From assembly GCA_947471745.1 (NCBI GenBank), contig CANJKZ010000827.1, positions 46,740 through 110,739 of the forward strand: a DNA stretch of 64,000 nucleotides, in the 5' to 3' direction. The notes under the pieces were generated by a model. The model did no database searches. It was not told the DNA's origin and saw only the letters and a program-made list of their open reading frames with translations. Made by a program: the position numbers and the translations under genes. This DNA comes from Closterium sp. Naga37s-1 (taxonomy: Eukaryota > Streptophyta > Zygnematophyceae > Desmidiales > Closteriaceae). Positions 31,251 to 41,890 of the stretch are shown here, one piece after another; the first letter of the stretch is position 1, and the number at the start of each line of letters is the position of its first letter.

Positions 31251-32663
31251 GTACCTCAATTGGAGCGAGGCGCAGCTGGTAGCGAATCGCCGGCTGAGAG
31301 CGAATCGCCAAGCGCCTAGGTAGACGCGCCACCCTCTCACCGCCGTCGCCGCGAAACGCGCCGTCTGCCCGAGAGACACGCCATCAGCCGCAACGAGCTT
31401 GAAGCGTACGTCACCATCCGTCACCGCGCTTCGCCATCCATGAGGATGGCGGACGGTAAGACACGTCGAGTTCTGCAGTAAAGAAGGAACACGAATCCAT
31501 CAATGAGGAAGTAAAGTGACGAAACGAAGAAAAGACATGAAACGAAGCGAGGGGCTGAGGATGAAATAGCCAGACTTACCTCAGTCCGTGAGAGGCGCTG
31601 CTGGTAGCAGCCGCCAAGCCTTGAATGGCTGAAGCGCCGCCAAGCTCCTCCGATGTGCCCTGCGCCAGGCGGCGTCCGCGCGTTGCCGTGCGCCGTGCGT
31701 TGCCGTGCGTTGCCTTGCGTCGCCATGCGTCTAGAGGAAGATAAACAAGAACCGTCAAGATTCGGAATTCGTCAAGAACGGGTACCGTCAAGATTCGGAA
31801 TTCGTCTAGGAGACGGAACGATACGAAAGGAAGCCGTCAAGATAGATAAAACAGGATCATTTAGCCTTACCTCATCCTGAGGGAGCCGCTGCTGGTAGCG
31901 AATCCGCGATGGTTGAAGCGCCGCCTCCGATGTGCCGTGCGCCGGTGGGACCTCATGCGTCGCCTTGAGTCGCCATGCGTCGCCGTACGTCTGGGGGAAA
32001 GAATGCAACATGAATGATACATCAAGAAAGCGTGGAAATATTTTAAAAACCGTCAAGGACAGGAAACTGTCAAGGAGACGGAAAAAGGCTATACACGAAA
32101 CGAAGCCGCCAAGACGGAATCAACGATCAAGATAGAATTCGTTACCTCAGCCCGATCAAGGCGCTGCTGGTAGAAACTCCGTCCGTCGCCGTCCGTCGCC
32201 GTATGCTCGCCGTACGCTCGCCGTGTCGTCCGCTAGCGACTCGCCGCGTAGCTGATCGCCGTCGGCTCGTGTTGCCGTTGACGGTGGAGCCGTGCGAGTG
32301 TGACTGCTTGACGCTAGAAGCCAATGACAACGGTAGAGCAGTCAATGACGACGGTAGAGCAATCAACGACGACGGTAGAGCAGATGACGACGGTAGAGCA
32401 GTCGTCGCCAAGGTCTGCAGGGAAATTGGAGATATGATACGTTAGTACTAGGAAAATGCGTTGCCAAATATACGTTAATCACGAGAAGGATTTCTTCATA
32501 CCTCGGCCCTTCTCGGCCCATCTCGGCCAGGACATGACGGCGAAGCCGAAAGCCGAAAGGTCGCCATCTTTGCTGCGTCGTAGAGACGCTTTCAAGACGC
32601 TTTCGAGTACAAGGCCTGAAAAGAAGAACGCAACATATCAGTACAAGTGAGACAGAAACAAGA
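31250..32663 (-). other. Array of exon-like modules, left part
   Basis: On the minus strand, GT donor-like sites recur after GAG (plus-strand TTACCTC or similar) at about 31247, 31577, 31868, 32142 and 32500, spaced about 270-360 bp. Each is preceded by a GC-rich exon-like block; three of these carry TACCAGCAGCGCC or a variant (YQQRL or YQLRL in one frame). The intron-like parts share A-rich motifs. No single reading frame joins them convincingly. The array continues beyond the retrotransposon nest at 51.8-53.5 kb. It may be a gene with duplicated exons, a non-coding transcript, or decayed repeats. Confidence 0.45.
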
Positions 32664-33168
32664 ACAAGTGTAAGGAATTTTCTCGGCATTCCTTACGGAG
32701 CCCCGTAACAGCAACAGCCGTTATGCGCCCGTTACTGCTAACGGGGCTTCGCCGACTTCGCGCACACTGTTTTCACCAAACCTCGCACTGCTGGCATGGC
32801 CGTGTCGGCCTACGCTTCGGGACTAGCCCAAGCCTCGCTCCAGCGTAGCACTAGCTAGCTCGCACGCACCGCGTTACCGTTTGCATGTTTCGCGTATAAA
32901 TGTTCGCTCATGCCTTCGCTCACATTTTGTACTCGTTTGACCCCTTAGTGCAATTCTCGCTACTTCGATTCATTGCACCCGTAACACTTGGTATCAGAGC
33001 CCCTTTCTTTCGGACCGCGCATCTCCGCACCTCAGGAAATCAACTTTTGATCTCTCACTCGAAGGGACTCACGTACCTTAGCACCTAGGAGCCGCTGTCC
33101 TCGCGTTCTCTCGTAAACGCGTGCAGCCACGACTGCGCCTAGACTAAGACGAGCCGACGCCCTTCGAA

Positions 33169-34703
33169 ATGGCTGAACATATCGACGTCACGACTCTCAC
33201 GCAGGAGCACTTGAACGATCTGCTGCGACAAATCCGCGAGAGCGCCGAGGAAATTGCGACGCTGACGGCAGAACGCTCGTCCCTGCAAAACGACCTCACA
33301 CGAGCACATTCCCAAGCACCTGGCACTCCGATTCAGCCCACACCACAGACATCACAGCACGGAAGTGTGGGGCAACCCGCGAGCGCCGCAAGTGATGGCG
33401 TCGTCCGCCATGACGGAGACGACGACCACGGCACGACACACCCCGACGCGACGAATGCGGCCAGGACTCAACCTCGAGTCACGATTTCAGTGCCGGCCGG
33501 CGAATCAACTCTTCCGTCGCCGATGCCGCTAAAGCCGCAGCGTCCGCCATGCTTTGACCCAAGTCAGCGGGGTGGTCCTACCGTTCAGGCGTGGCTCTTC
33601 ACGTTGAACGTCTTCTTCGACGCGAACTACGTCTCGGAGGATACGGCGAAGATTCGTTACGCCGTGTCGTTGCTGCGAGGACCCGCCATGGACTGGTGGC
33701 GCGTCATCGTCACGAAGCCGGTGGACTACGCGTGTGAGGATCTAGGATCGAGCTCAGAAAAGAGAATTTGAATTGAATGAATCACCTGGGTACAACACGA
33801 GTCTATATATAGGCTCGACACAAGGCCCCGTAACCAGGTGTTACGCGAAGGTTCCGCGGGTCGCGAAGCGTCCCGAACAGATCCTTACCGAATTCGGTAG
33901 AAGGCAATTCGGTGGCCGCCGAAAAGCCAGAATTCGGTTCACGTAACCTAGCTCGGTGCTATAACTATAATAAAATATAGGAAAGCACCTAGCCTAGGAA
34001 AGCAAGCAATTCATGCATGCATATAATTATCCTATGCTAGAAATAGTATAATAAAGTAAAGGCAAGCAAGCATAGCTGGCATAAGCCGTCGTACTCTCAC
34101 AACGCGACTCTACCGACACGGGAAGGACAAACCGGACCCTGGGCGCCGTCGTATTTCGTGGAGGTGCCCCAATATCGCACGTGGGACGCGTGGTGCGCAG
34201 GTCTACGCGCTCGTTTCGAGCCAATCGCGGCTTCGATCGCGGCGCGACAGAAGCTCCGCACTTGGCGCCAACTCGGTTCCGTCCAAGACTACACGAGCGG
34301 ATTTCTGGCGCTATGTGAGCAGGTGGGATATATGCACGAGAGCGAGCGCATTGACCGCTACATCGGCGGCCTGAAGCAGGACATCGCTCAGGAAATCCAA
34401 CTTCGCGGCGTCACCGACTTTCAAGAAATTCTCGCTATGGCGGAGAAACTTGATTTCTTCCACCGACCGAGACCGGGGTCCTACGGAAGCAGCCATTGGG
34501 GACATCGGCCTCGTGGGACGAACGAGGGCGCCACGATACGTGCCGTCGCCGCAAATGCCGCTGCCGCACCGTTCAAAGGGCGCTGCTTTGCGTGCAATCG
34601 GCCGGGACATCGCAAGAGCGAATGCCCGGAAAACGCTAAGGGGAAGGGGGAAGCTGAGCAGCAGAAACAGACCAGGCAGCAGGGAAACGCTGGGAGTCAG
34701 TAG
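33169..34703 (+). pseudogene. gag: Gypsy gag, split by an insertion
   Basis: The first part (33169 to about 33740) has a coiled start and the retrotransposon gag fold (QAWLFTLNVFFDANYV, RGPAMDWWRVIV). It is then broken by about 426 bp of foreign sequence. The second part (about 34167-34703) continues the gag domain (WDAWCAGLRARFEPIAA) and ends with a zinc knuckle CFACNRPGHRKSEC. The frame resumes in phase across the insertion, so gag was intact before it. Confidence 0.85.
33741..34166 (-). mobile_element. Insertion in gag, possibly a solo LTR in reverse
   Basis: The block is AT-richer than the surrounding element. Flanks share a short GAGG at both ends, a possible small target duplication. 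Read on the minus strand it has TATATATAGACTCG and a polyadenylation-like region, then TTCTCTTTTCTGAGCTCGAT near its end, as in many plant copia LTRs. No coding content. The exact ends are uncertain. Confidence 0.5.
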
Positions 34704-34762
34704 CAGACAGGCCCTCTACTGACAGGTCACGCCGCTCGCCCGACCCAACCGACCCTCACCGA

Positions 34763-37700
34763 GTGATTGTGACGGTTCACGCAATCGACCACACTCGGCC
34801 GAATAAGGAGGGGACTACGGTAGACAGCCCCATACTGCTTAGTGGGAAAATCGGGACGGACTTAGTTAAAATCTTCGTAGATGGGGGAGCCAGCCACAGC
34901 CTCATCAACACCGCTACAGCACGAAAACTGCGACTGCCACTGGACAAATGTTTACCTGAGATCGACGCACGACTGGTAGACGGCACGCCGCTGGCGATAC
35001 GGGAACGCGTAGACCGGGTTCGGATTCGATGTGGGGGTAACTTCACGTTTAGCCAGGAAATGCTCGCAACGACCCTCGACGGAACCGATATTTTACTCGG
35101 GCGTGATTGGTTGCGACGACACAATCCGCGAATCGACTGGGCGACGGGTGACTGCACCGTGCGAGTGAACGGTAACAACATCGCCTTACCTCGCTGGGGC
35201 TCACCTGAGTCTTCGTCGGTGCGTGTCAACGCGATCACGATGAAACGCGCCGTGGCGGCAGGAGCTGACGTGTACGCGGTCGACATTCGGGAAGCTGAGG
35301 CAGCAGACAAAGGAGGGGATTTACAGAAACTGCTGGCCGACGTACCGAGTGACCTGGCAGCACTGGTGAAGCAGTACAGCGACATTTTCCCGGACGATTT
35401 ACCAACGCGACTGCCACCTCAGCGACCGCACGACCACAGGATAGAGTTAGAACCGGGGGCACAGCCAACAGTACAGCGACAGTTCCGACTGACCCAGCCC
35501 GAACTGGACGAACTAAGGAAGCAGCTCGATTACCTGCTCGCGAAGGAATTCATCCGCCCTAGTTCGTCGCCCTTCGCAGCACCGATACTGTTCACACCGA
35601 AAAAAGACGGGGGATTTCGCATGTGCATAGATTACAGAGCACTGAACAGGGTTACCATCAAATCCCGTTACCCCATCCCGCGAGCCGACGAACTGATCGA
35701 CCAACTGCGCACAGCCCGGGTTTTCTCGAAAATCGACCTCCGAGGGGGTTACCACCAGATTCGCGTCAACCCGCCCGACTGCCCTAAGACCGCATTCCGT
35801 ACACGCTACGGATCCTTCGAATACACCGTCATGCCTTTCGGACTGACCAACGCCCCCGCCACCTTTCAAATGACCATGAACGAAGCTTTCCGCCCGCTCT
35901 TAGATAAGTGCGTCATAGTATACCTGGACGACATACTGATCTACAGCCCTGACAGAGCACAGCACTTACAGGACATCGACGCAGTTTTTAAAATCCTGAG
36001 TGAGAACCGCCTACTGACCAAAGCGTCTAAGTGTGAGTTTTTACAGGACCGCCTGGAATTTTTGGGACACGTTATTTCAGCTGCAGGAGTGGAAATAGAC
36101 CCGAAGAAAATTGCGACGATTCAAGCATGGCACGCGCCGACCAACTTGACCGAGTTGCAGAGTTTTTTGGGGTTCGTCAACTACGTGCGCCGGTTCGTCC
36201 CCGACATGGCGAAGCTGACTGCCCCGTTGACTGACCTGCTGAGGAAGGGGGTTGAGTACACGTGGGGGGAGAAAGAGCAAGCTGCCTTCTCGGCCCTCAA
36301 AAACATTTTGTGCTCACCGCCCGTGCTTCACATCGCAGATCTGCACCGTCCGTTCGAGCTCGTCACTGACGCAAGTGACATCGCTGTGGGAGCAGTACTG
36401 TTGCAGGATTTCGGGAACGGCCTCCAGCCAATCGCGTACGAGTCCCGCAAGCTGCACCCGCCCGAACGCAATTACCCGATACACGACCGCGAAATGTTGG
36501 CGATCGTGCACGCGTTCAAGGTTTGGCGGTGTTACCTGACTGGCGCCGACGTGACAGTACGGACAGACCACCGATCACTACAGTACTTACGCGCCCAACC
36601 GAATCTCAATCCACGACAGATTCGCTGGTTGGACTACCTCGAGTCCAACTTCCACTACACGGTTACGTACAAGAAAGGCGCATCCAACATCGCCGACGCA
36701 CTCACCCGCCCTACCGCCCAACTCCACGCCATCCTACTCGCCCAGACCAACCCACTTTTAACAGGCCTATTTACCCACGGATACCGCACTGACCCATTCT
36801 TCACGACCGGAAATTCACAGCAACTGGCAGAAGCTAAAGGAGTTTATTACGTAAAAACAGGCACCAGCCGCATCTGGGTACCCGCGTACTCACTACTGAG
36901 GGAGCTACTACTGCAGGAGGCACACGACGGAATTACCTCGGGACATTTTGGGGTAGAAAAAACGCGACAGCAACTGCAGCGGTATTACTACTGGCCAGAG
37001 CTGTTGACCGACGTACAGCAGCACGTGGGCTCGTGCCCCACGTGTCAGGTGATGAAGAGCTCAAGGAAGCGGAAGGCGGGTCAATTGCAGCCGACACCAC
37101 CGCCCGAGCGCGCCTGGCAGCAGGTTACCATGGACTTCGTCACAGGGTTACCTTCGAACCCTGGGGGTAACGACGCGGTGATGGTCGTCGTTGACAGGTT
37201 GACGAAGATGGCACACTTCGCTGCGTGCAAAAAGTCGATCTCAGCCGAGGAGACCGCTCGTCTGTTCATCGCAGCCGTTGTTCGCCTGCACGGGATACCA
37301 GCAGCGATTATCAGCGACAGGGACACGAAGTTCACCAGCAACTTCTGGAAGAACCTCTGGGAGCAGTTCGGAACCAGGCTGCAGTTCAGTTCGTCGTACC
37401 ACCCCGAGACCGACGGTCAAACGGAGCGGACGAATCAGACGATGGAGCAGTTGATTCGCGCCACGTGCGACGACCCCACGACTTGGGAGCAGCAGCTGCC
37501 GCTGATCGAATTCGCGTACAATAATGCCACGTCAGCGACGACGCAGCAGTCCCCCTTCTACCTGAACTACGGGCAAAATCCTACAGTGCCCATGACGCCG
37601 AGTCCGGACAACCCAACACCACGAGCACAGCAATTCGCCGAAATTCTGCAAGCTGCCCGCACCAGAGCCGCAGAAGCAATTAAAAAAGCAAACGCCATCG

Positions 37701-38191
37701 CTAAGCGCAACGCTGACCGCCACCGCCGCCCAGTCACATACCAGTCAGGGGATTACGTACTGCTCGACACGCAAAATCTGCGACTGCCCGACGTACCAAA
37801 ACTTCGACCGCGCTACTGTGGCCCATTCCAAATCAGCCACATGATCACGCCAGTAACCGCGCACCTACTGTTACCGACCGACTGGTACATCAGCCCTTCG
37901 TTCCATGTCAGCTTGCTTCGCCCCTACATCCCAACCACAAGCCAACTGCCTCGCCACCGCCCGCCATCCATGACTCGCCCTGCATCGGAGCCGATCATCG
38001 AGCCCGAAAAAATCCTGAGCCATCGGATTCGACACCCCACAGGACTCAAGAGGATTGAATTCCTCGTCCGCTGGAAGGATCGCACGCCAACTGAGGACAG
38101 CTGGATGCCCCTGGCCAACATCGAAAACCACCCTGCCCTGCAAGTGTACCTGAGGAGCCGGGGATTCCGCGATATACACGCACTCGCGTAG
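34763..38191 (+). CDS. pol: Gypsy pol polyprotein with chromodomain
   Basis: 1142 residues in one frame. Domains in order: aspartic protease (VDGGASHSLI, about residue 40); reverse transcriptase (KIDLRGGYHQIRV, then the YLDDIL catalytic box at about 386); RNase H (LVTDASDIAVGAVL, about 533); integrase zinc finger (H-x-H then CPTCQ, about 720-765); integrase core starting at TMDFVTGLPS (about 790) with SDRDTKFTS and SSYHPETDGQTER; and a C-terminal chromodomain (EFLVRWKDRTPTEDSWMPL). The order RT-RH-INT and the chromodomain mark a chromovirus, a clade that targets heterochromatin through the chromodomain. No stops or frameshifts are seen, so enzymatic parts may still work; gag does not. Confidence 0.95.
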   Translation: MIVTVHAIDHTRPNKEGTTVDSPILLSGKIGTDLVKIFVDGGASHSLINTATARKLRLPLDKCLPEIDARLVDGTPLAIRERVDRVRIRCGGNFTFSQEMLATTLDGTDILLGRDWLRRHNPRIDWATGDCTVRVNGNNIALPRWGSPESSSVRVNAITMKRAVAAGADVYAVDIREAEAADKGGDLQKLLADVPSDLAALVKQYSDIFPDDLPTRLPPQRPHDHRIELEPGAQPTVQRQFRLTQPELDELRKQLDYLLAKEFIRPSSSPFAAPILFTPKKDGGFRMCIDYRALNRVTIKSRYPIPRADELIDQLRTARVFSKIDLRGGYHQIRVNPPDCPKTAFRTRYGSFEYTVMPFGLTNAPATFQMTMNEAFRPLLDKCVIVYLDDILIYSPDRAQHLQDIDAVFKILSENRLLTKASKCEFLQDRLEFLGHVISAAGVEIDPKKIATIQAWHAPTNLTELQSFLGFVNYVRRFVPDMAKLTAPLTDLLRKGVEYTWGEKEQAAFSALKNILCSPPVLHIADLHRPFELVTDASDIAVGAVLLQDFGNGLQPIAYESRKLHPPERNYPIHDREMLAIVHAFKVWRCYLTGADVTVRTDHRSLQYLRAQPNLNPRQIRWLDYLESNFHYTVTYKKGASNIADALTRPTAQLHAILLAQTNPLLTGLFTHGYRTDPFFTTGNSQQLAEAKGVYYVKTGTSRIWVPAYSLLRELLLQEAHDGITSGHFGVEKTRQQLQRYYYWPELLTDVQQHVGSCPTCQVMKSSRKRKAGQLQPTPPPERAWQQVTMDFVTGLPSNPGGNDAVMVVVDRLTKMAHFAACKKSISAEETARLFIAAVVRLHGIPAAIISDRDTKFTSNFWKNLWEQFGTRLQFSSSYHPETDGQTERTNQTMEQLIRATCDDPTTWEQQLPLIEFAYNNATSATTQQSPFYLNYGQNPTVPMTPSPDNPTPRAQQFAEILQAARTRAAEAIKKANAIAKRNADRHRRPVTYQSGDYVLLDTQNLRLPDVPKLRPRYCGPFQISHMITPVTAHLLLPTDWYISPSFHVSLLRPYIPTTSQLPRHRPPSMTRPASEPIIEPEKILSHRIRHPTGLKRIEFLVRWKDRTPTEDSWMPLANIENHPALQVYLRSRGFRDIHALA

Positions 38192-38765
38192 CGGAGGGGG
38201 CTTCTTGAGGGGGGGGGGGTAGTGTAAGGAATTTTCTCGGCATTCCTTACGGAGCCCGACTACATCGCGTACAGCAACAGCCGTTATTCGCCCGTTACTG
38301 CTAACGGGGCTTCGCCGACTTCGCGCACACTGTTTTCACCAAACCTCGCACTGCTGGCATGGCCGTGTCGGCCTACGCTTCGGGACTAGCCCAAGCCTCG
38401 ATCCAGCGTAGCACTAGCTAGCTCGCACGCACCGCGTTACCGTTTGCATGTTTCGCGTATAAATGTTCGCTCATGCCTTCGCTCACATTTTGTACTCGTT
38501 TGACCCCTTAGTGCAATTCTCGCTACTTCGATTCATTGCACCCGTAACAACAAGTTAGAACAAACCAAGGAACAAACTTACACAACACACGTACAAAGCG
38601 AGACTACAACATGTTGACGGTGGTTAGCTAACCACGACCTAGCACAACCTGGAGTGACCTACATCGACCTAAGAAAAACCTACTTTGACGAGCTGAGACT
38701 ATGGGGAAGCGAGGACCTAAGAAGAAGAGAGACTACCTATGTTGGGACGGTGGAAGGAGAAACAC

Positions 38766-39455
38766 GGTAGCAGCGCGACCTGCAGTGGGAAACGAAGAGA
38801 AGGAGAGGAATCGTGCTGAGATGGAGAAGAACATGGATGGAATGTCGTGCTTTCAAGTGACGTGAAGAGTGTTGGAGAATCGAGTTTCTGCCGCCCCAGC
38901 CCTTTGCACACAAGCAGCAGCAAGGGGGAATATCGGCGATGAATCAGAGGCTTCGGGAAGTACTTCGAAAGTTCCACCACCAATCAGATTTCAGCCGAAG
39001 ACTCGATACAGTTCAAAGCTGCCTTCAAACCGAAGTGTTGGCAGTTTCTACAGGTTTCTACACATCAGAATCAGCTATAACAGAAATATCCAGAGTTTTC
39101 TTATTCATGCACCTCATGTGGCACTCAAAGTCACTCAAGGTCCATCCAATCTAGATTGTGCCCAAGTTACCAGGGAAGTTACATTGTCTATCAGCCTAGT
39201 TTGAGCTTTCAATTTGTCTTGTTTGTGATGCCTATAGAGTTGTGCTTTAGTGGGCTTGTTAATCTTGAACATAGTGAAGTTTTACCTCATCCAGTCAATT
39301 CCAGCAGCCCTGCTAAGTCTTTCCAGCGAAGTTTCCAGCCCTCCAGCCCTCCGGTAGCAGCGCGACCTGCAGTGGGAAACGAAGAGAAGGAGAGGAAGCG
39401 TGCTGAGATGGAGAAGAACATGGCTGAAATGTCGTGCTTTCAAGTGACGTGAAGA
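38766..39455 (+). repeat. Insertion with 105-bp direct repeats inside the outer copia 5' LTR
   Basis: A segment starting GGTAGCAGCGCGACCTGCAG and ending AAGTGACGTGAAGAG occurs at 38766-38870 and again at about 39351-39455, but once in the 3' LTR. Between the copies lie about 480 bp (38871-39350) with no match in the 3' LTR and no clear coding sequence. It begins TGTTGGAGAATC. Confidence 0.8.
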
Positions 39456-39849
39456 GAAGTCACGCCGGGTCAAAGGCGCGTCCAAGGAAGTCTGAATTCC
39501 GAACTCGAGGCGCGTTCGGTGCATGGTTGGATTTGGAAATTGAGTCGAGTACAACTCAGCTCGAAATTAGGTGCGGCGCGAGGGCGAAATCAGAAATCCT
39601 TTTGCTTATAACTTGCTTTGTGTTTTCTGTTTTTGTATGCCTTCTTCAATGAAATTACTTCAACTTTCTGCCTTGGCGTTTTCCATCAAATTCCTTCACA
39701 CAGTTGAAGCCAGAGGTTACTATGCATACTACTAAGACTCTAAATAGTCTTCATAGTCTAGACTAAAGGCTGCGCACGTTCAAGAGCTGGTATGAAAGCT
39801 GGTTTAAGGCATGTTATAGCGTTTTAAGGATAGGCGGAATCTATTAAGT

Positions 39850-40794
39850 ATGACGGGAGATCATACTGAGGCAAGTTCGGGCTCCTCTGTGAGCATTGGA
39901 GGCTCAGAACTACAGGCCATCCTAACAGCGCTAGCACAAGCTAAATTGACGGCGAAACCAACGATTGGGCTTAGCGAGGCCCAACGGTTCCATCGAGAAA
40001 ATTATAGCACGTGGCGACTCAAGTTCATTCGTAGAGCGGAGGAAGTCGATCTCTGGCCGTACTATCATCCCGACAAGGAGACGGGAGAGGGCGTCCCACC
40101 ATCTGCAAAAGAAAAACCAGAAGAAAATGCGTCATTCAAAAAAAGGAGTAAGCAAGCCTTTTTTCAATTGTGCCATTCGGTTTCTGACAGCATTGCAGTG
40201 GGGCTGGATCAATTTGCGGGAGAGGAGAACTCTGCCGAACGAGCCTGGGAGTACATGGAAGCTGCTTACCTTGGGCTTACGGATACGAACAAAGCAGCCA
40301 TTCGGAAGAAACTCCTTCTATTGAGTATGGAGCCGGGGGAGAGGGTCATTGACTACATGAATCGAGCAAAGGGGTACAATGACGACCTCAAGGCGATGGG
40401 GGCAGCTGAAACTGAAAAAGAAATGATGGGGTACATCATTACTGGGCTGCCCAAGGAGTGGGAAGCAGAGATAGGGCTCCTAACCTGCAACCCACCCGCG
40501 AATATGACCAAGCTGTTGGAGACGCTCCAAGCCCTGGAGCGGGTGAAAGCTGATCGGCTCAGGAAGGAGATTAGCTTGAGCGGAATGGGACCAGTCACTC
40601 ATGCTATGGTAAACGCAGCAGCGACAGGGAAAGGATACGGAGGTTTCGGGGTGTGTTTTCAGTGTGGGAAGAAGGGTCATAAGCAGATAGACTGCTATGA
40701 CAACCCGAGGAGCAGAAATTTCAAGGGAAAGTGGAGCGGTCCGCAGCAAAGGGGCCTGCAAAATGGAGGGCAGCAGAGAGAGGGGGAGGTTTGA
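39850..40794 (+). CDS. gag: Outer copia gag
   Basis: 314 residues. It has the copia gag region (FHRENYSTWRLKFIRRAEEV; ERAWEYMEAAYLGLTDTNKA; YIITGLPKEWEAEIG) and a zinc knuckle CFQCGKKGHKQIDC at about residue 269. It packages element RNA. The frame ends with TGA at 40792-40794, only 12 nt before the pol frame, which is in the same phase. Pol begins with a second, related zinc knuckle, so the stop sits between tandem knuckles. Confidence 0.9.
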   Translation: MTGDHTEASSGSSVSIGGSELQAILTALAQAKLTAKPTIGLSEAQRFHRENYSTWRLKFIRRAEEVDLWPYYHPDKETGEGVPPSAKEKPEENASFKKRSKQAFFQLCHSVSDSIAVGLDQFAGEENSAERAWEYMEAAYLGLTDTNKAAIRKKLLLLSMEPGERVIDYMNRAKGYNDDLKAMGAAETEKEMMGYIITGLPKEWEAEIGLLTCNPPANMTKLLETLQALERVKADRLRKEISLSGMGPVTHAMVNAAATGKGYGGFGVCFQCGKKGHKQIDCYDNPRSRNFKGKWSGPQQRGLQNGGQQREGEV

Positions 40795-40806
40795 GGCGAT
40801 AACAAG

Positions 40807-41890
40807 ATGCAGAGAGGCGGATTTTCAGGGGCATGTCACTATTGCCAGAAAATTGGGCATAGGGCAGCCAACTGCTACTCGAACCCGAACAGCAGGAACT
40901 ACCGAGGGGCAAACCAGCAGCAGAATCAACCACCAGCAGCAAAAGCAAATGCAGTGGAAGCTGAAAACAGTGAGGCGGACGTAATTTTGGGGGGAGCTCA
41001 CAAGGCAAACGTGGCAAGGGCATCGGGAGTGTGTTTGGTGGCAAAGGGGTTTGGTGAAGCTGCGTGGTTCATGGATAGTGGCTGCACGCAACATATGACC
41101 AATCATCGTGAGTGGCTTACCGGATTGAGGGAGTCTAGTGTACCCTACGTTCTATTGGGCGATGAAGGGAAACTGAGTGTGAAGGGGGAAGGAGAGTTGC
41201 TGCTCCAGGGAGAGTATGGGGAGCTGAAACTGGAGAATGTGCTTTTAGTGGAGAAGCTGTCACTGAATCTGATCAGCCAAACTCAACTTGACAGCACGGG
41301 GTGCAAAACCTTCAGCGACAAGGGGAAGCTGTGGGTTTTCAATGAGGATTGGAAGGTGGTTGCAGAAGGGAACAGAAATCAGGGGTTGTATGAAATGAAG
41401 CTGAGAAAGAAGGGGCTGGAAGATGAGAATGCCACCTACCTGCCATCACTCGAAGGGGACCTAGCTAGGGAGGAGTTGAAGGCTCGGCTTGGTGGCTTAC
41501 CAGTGAAGGAGCTGCAGCAGGAAGCTTCAGCCATGGTGGTTGGGATGGAGAAGGTGGAATTGGAGACCTTGCACAGGCGCATGGGGCATGCAAGCATGGA
41601 TAGGGTCAAGGAGTTGGTAAAAAAGGGCATGGTAAAAGGTGTGGCACTGAAGGAGGGGGCTGGAAGCAAGGGAAAATGCAGCAAGTGTGTTGAAGGTAAA
41701 ATCACAAAGTCCCCTCACCCCCACCACCAGGTACATGAGCCTTATGGCACCTTGGACATCGTAGCAGCCGATGTGTGTGGGCCTATGAGGGTGGCGTCAC
41801 GTCACGGCAGCCGCTACTTTGTTACCTTCACTGATTTGGGAACAAGGCACACATGGGTGACGGAGCTGAAAGATAAGGCAGAAGTGTTTC
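40807..41890 (+). pseudogene. pol: Outer copia pol, first part (protease, start of integrase)
   Basis: It begins with knuckle CHYCQKIGHRAANC, then the protease DSGCTQHMTN, the pre-integrase HRRMGHASMDRVKELV with CSKC, and the first integrase strand (TLDIVAADVCGPM). The nested copia element interrupts it at 41890. The reading frame resumes in phase at 48381 if the nested element and one target duplication are left out. The Met at 40807 may not be a true start; see the stop before it. Confidence 0.9.

Larger units (their letters stand above)
32664..38554 (+). mobile_element. Ty3/gypsy chromovirus with 5-bp TSD
   Basis: The 5' LTR is 32669-32986 and the 3' LTR 38223-38549; both start TGTAAGGAATTTTC and end CCCGTAACA. 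The target-site duplication ACAAG is at 32664-32668 and 38550-38554. The primer site TGGTATCAGAGC at 32989-33000 matches the 3' end of initiator Met tRNA. A polypurine run (38207-38219) precedes the 3' LTR. LTRs differ by a small indel (about 10 bp near the start) and few substitutions, so the insertion is fairly recent. Gag is broken by an insertion; pol is intact. Confidence 0.95.

Noticed and set aside
29999-31332. Long minus-strand open frames (up to 400 residues) over 30-31.3 kb
   Set aside because: They come from GCCGT and 35-bp repeats; the same repeats are open in several frames, and composition is periodic.
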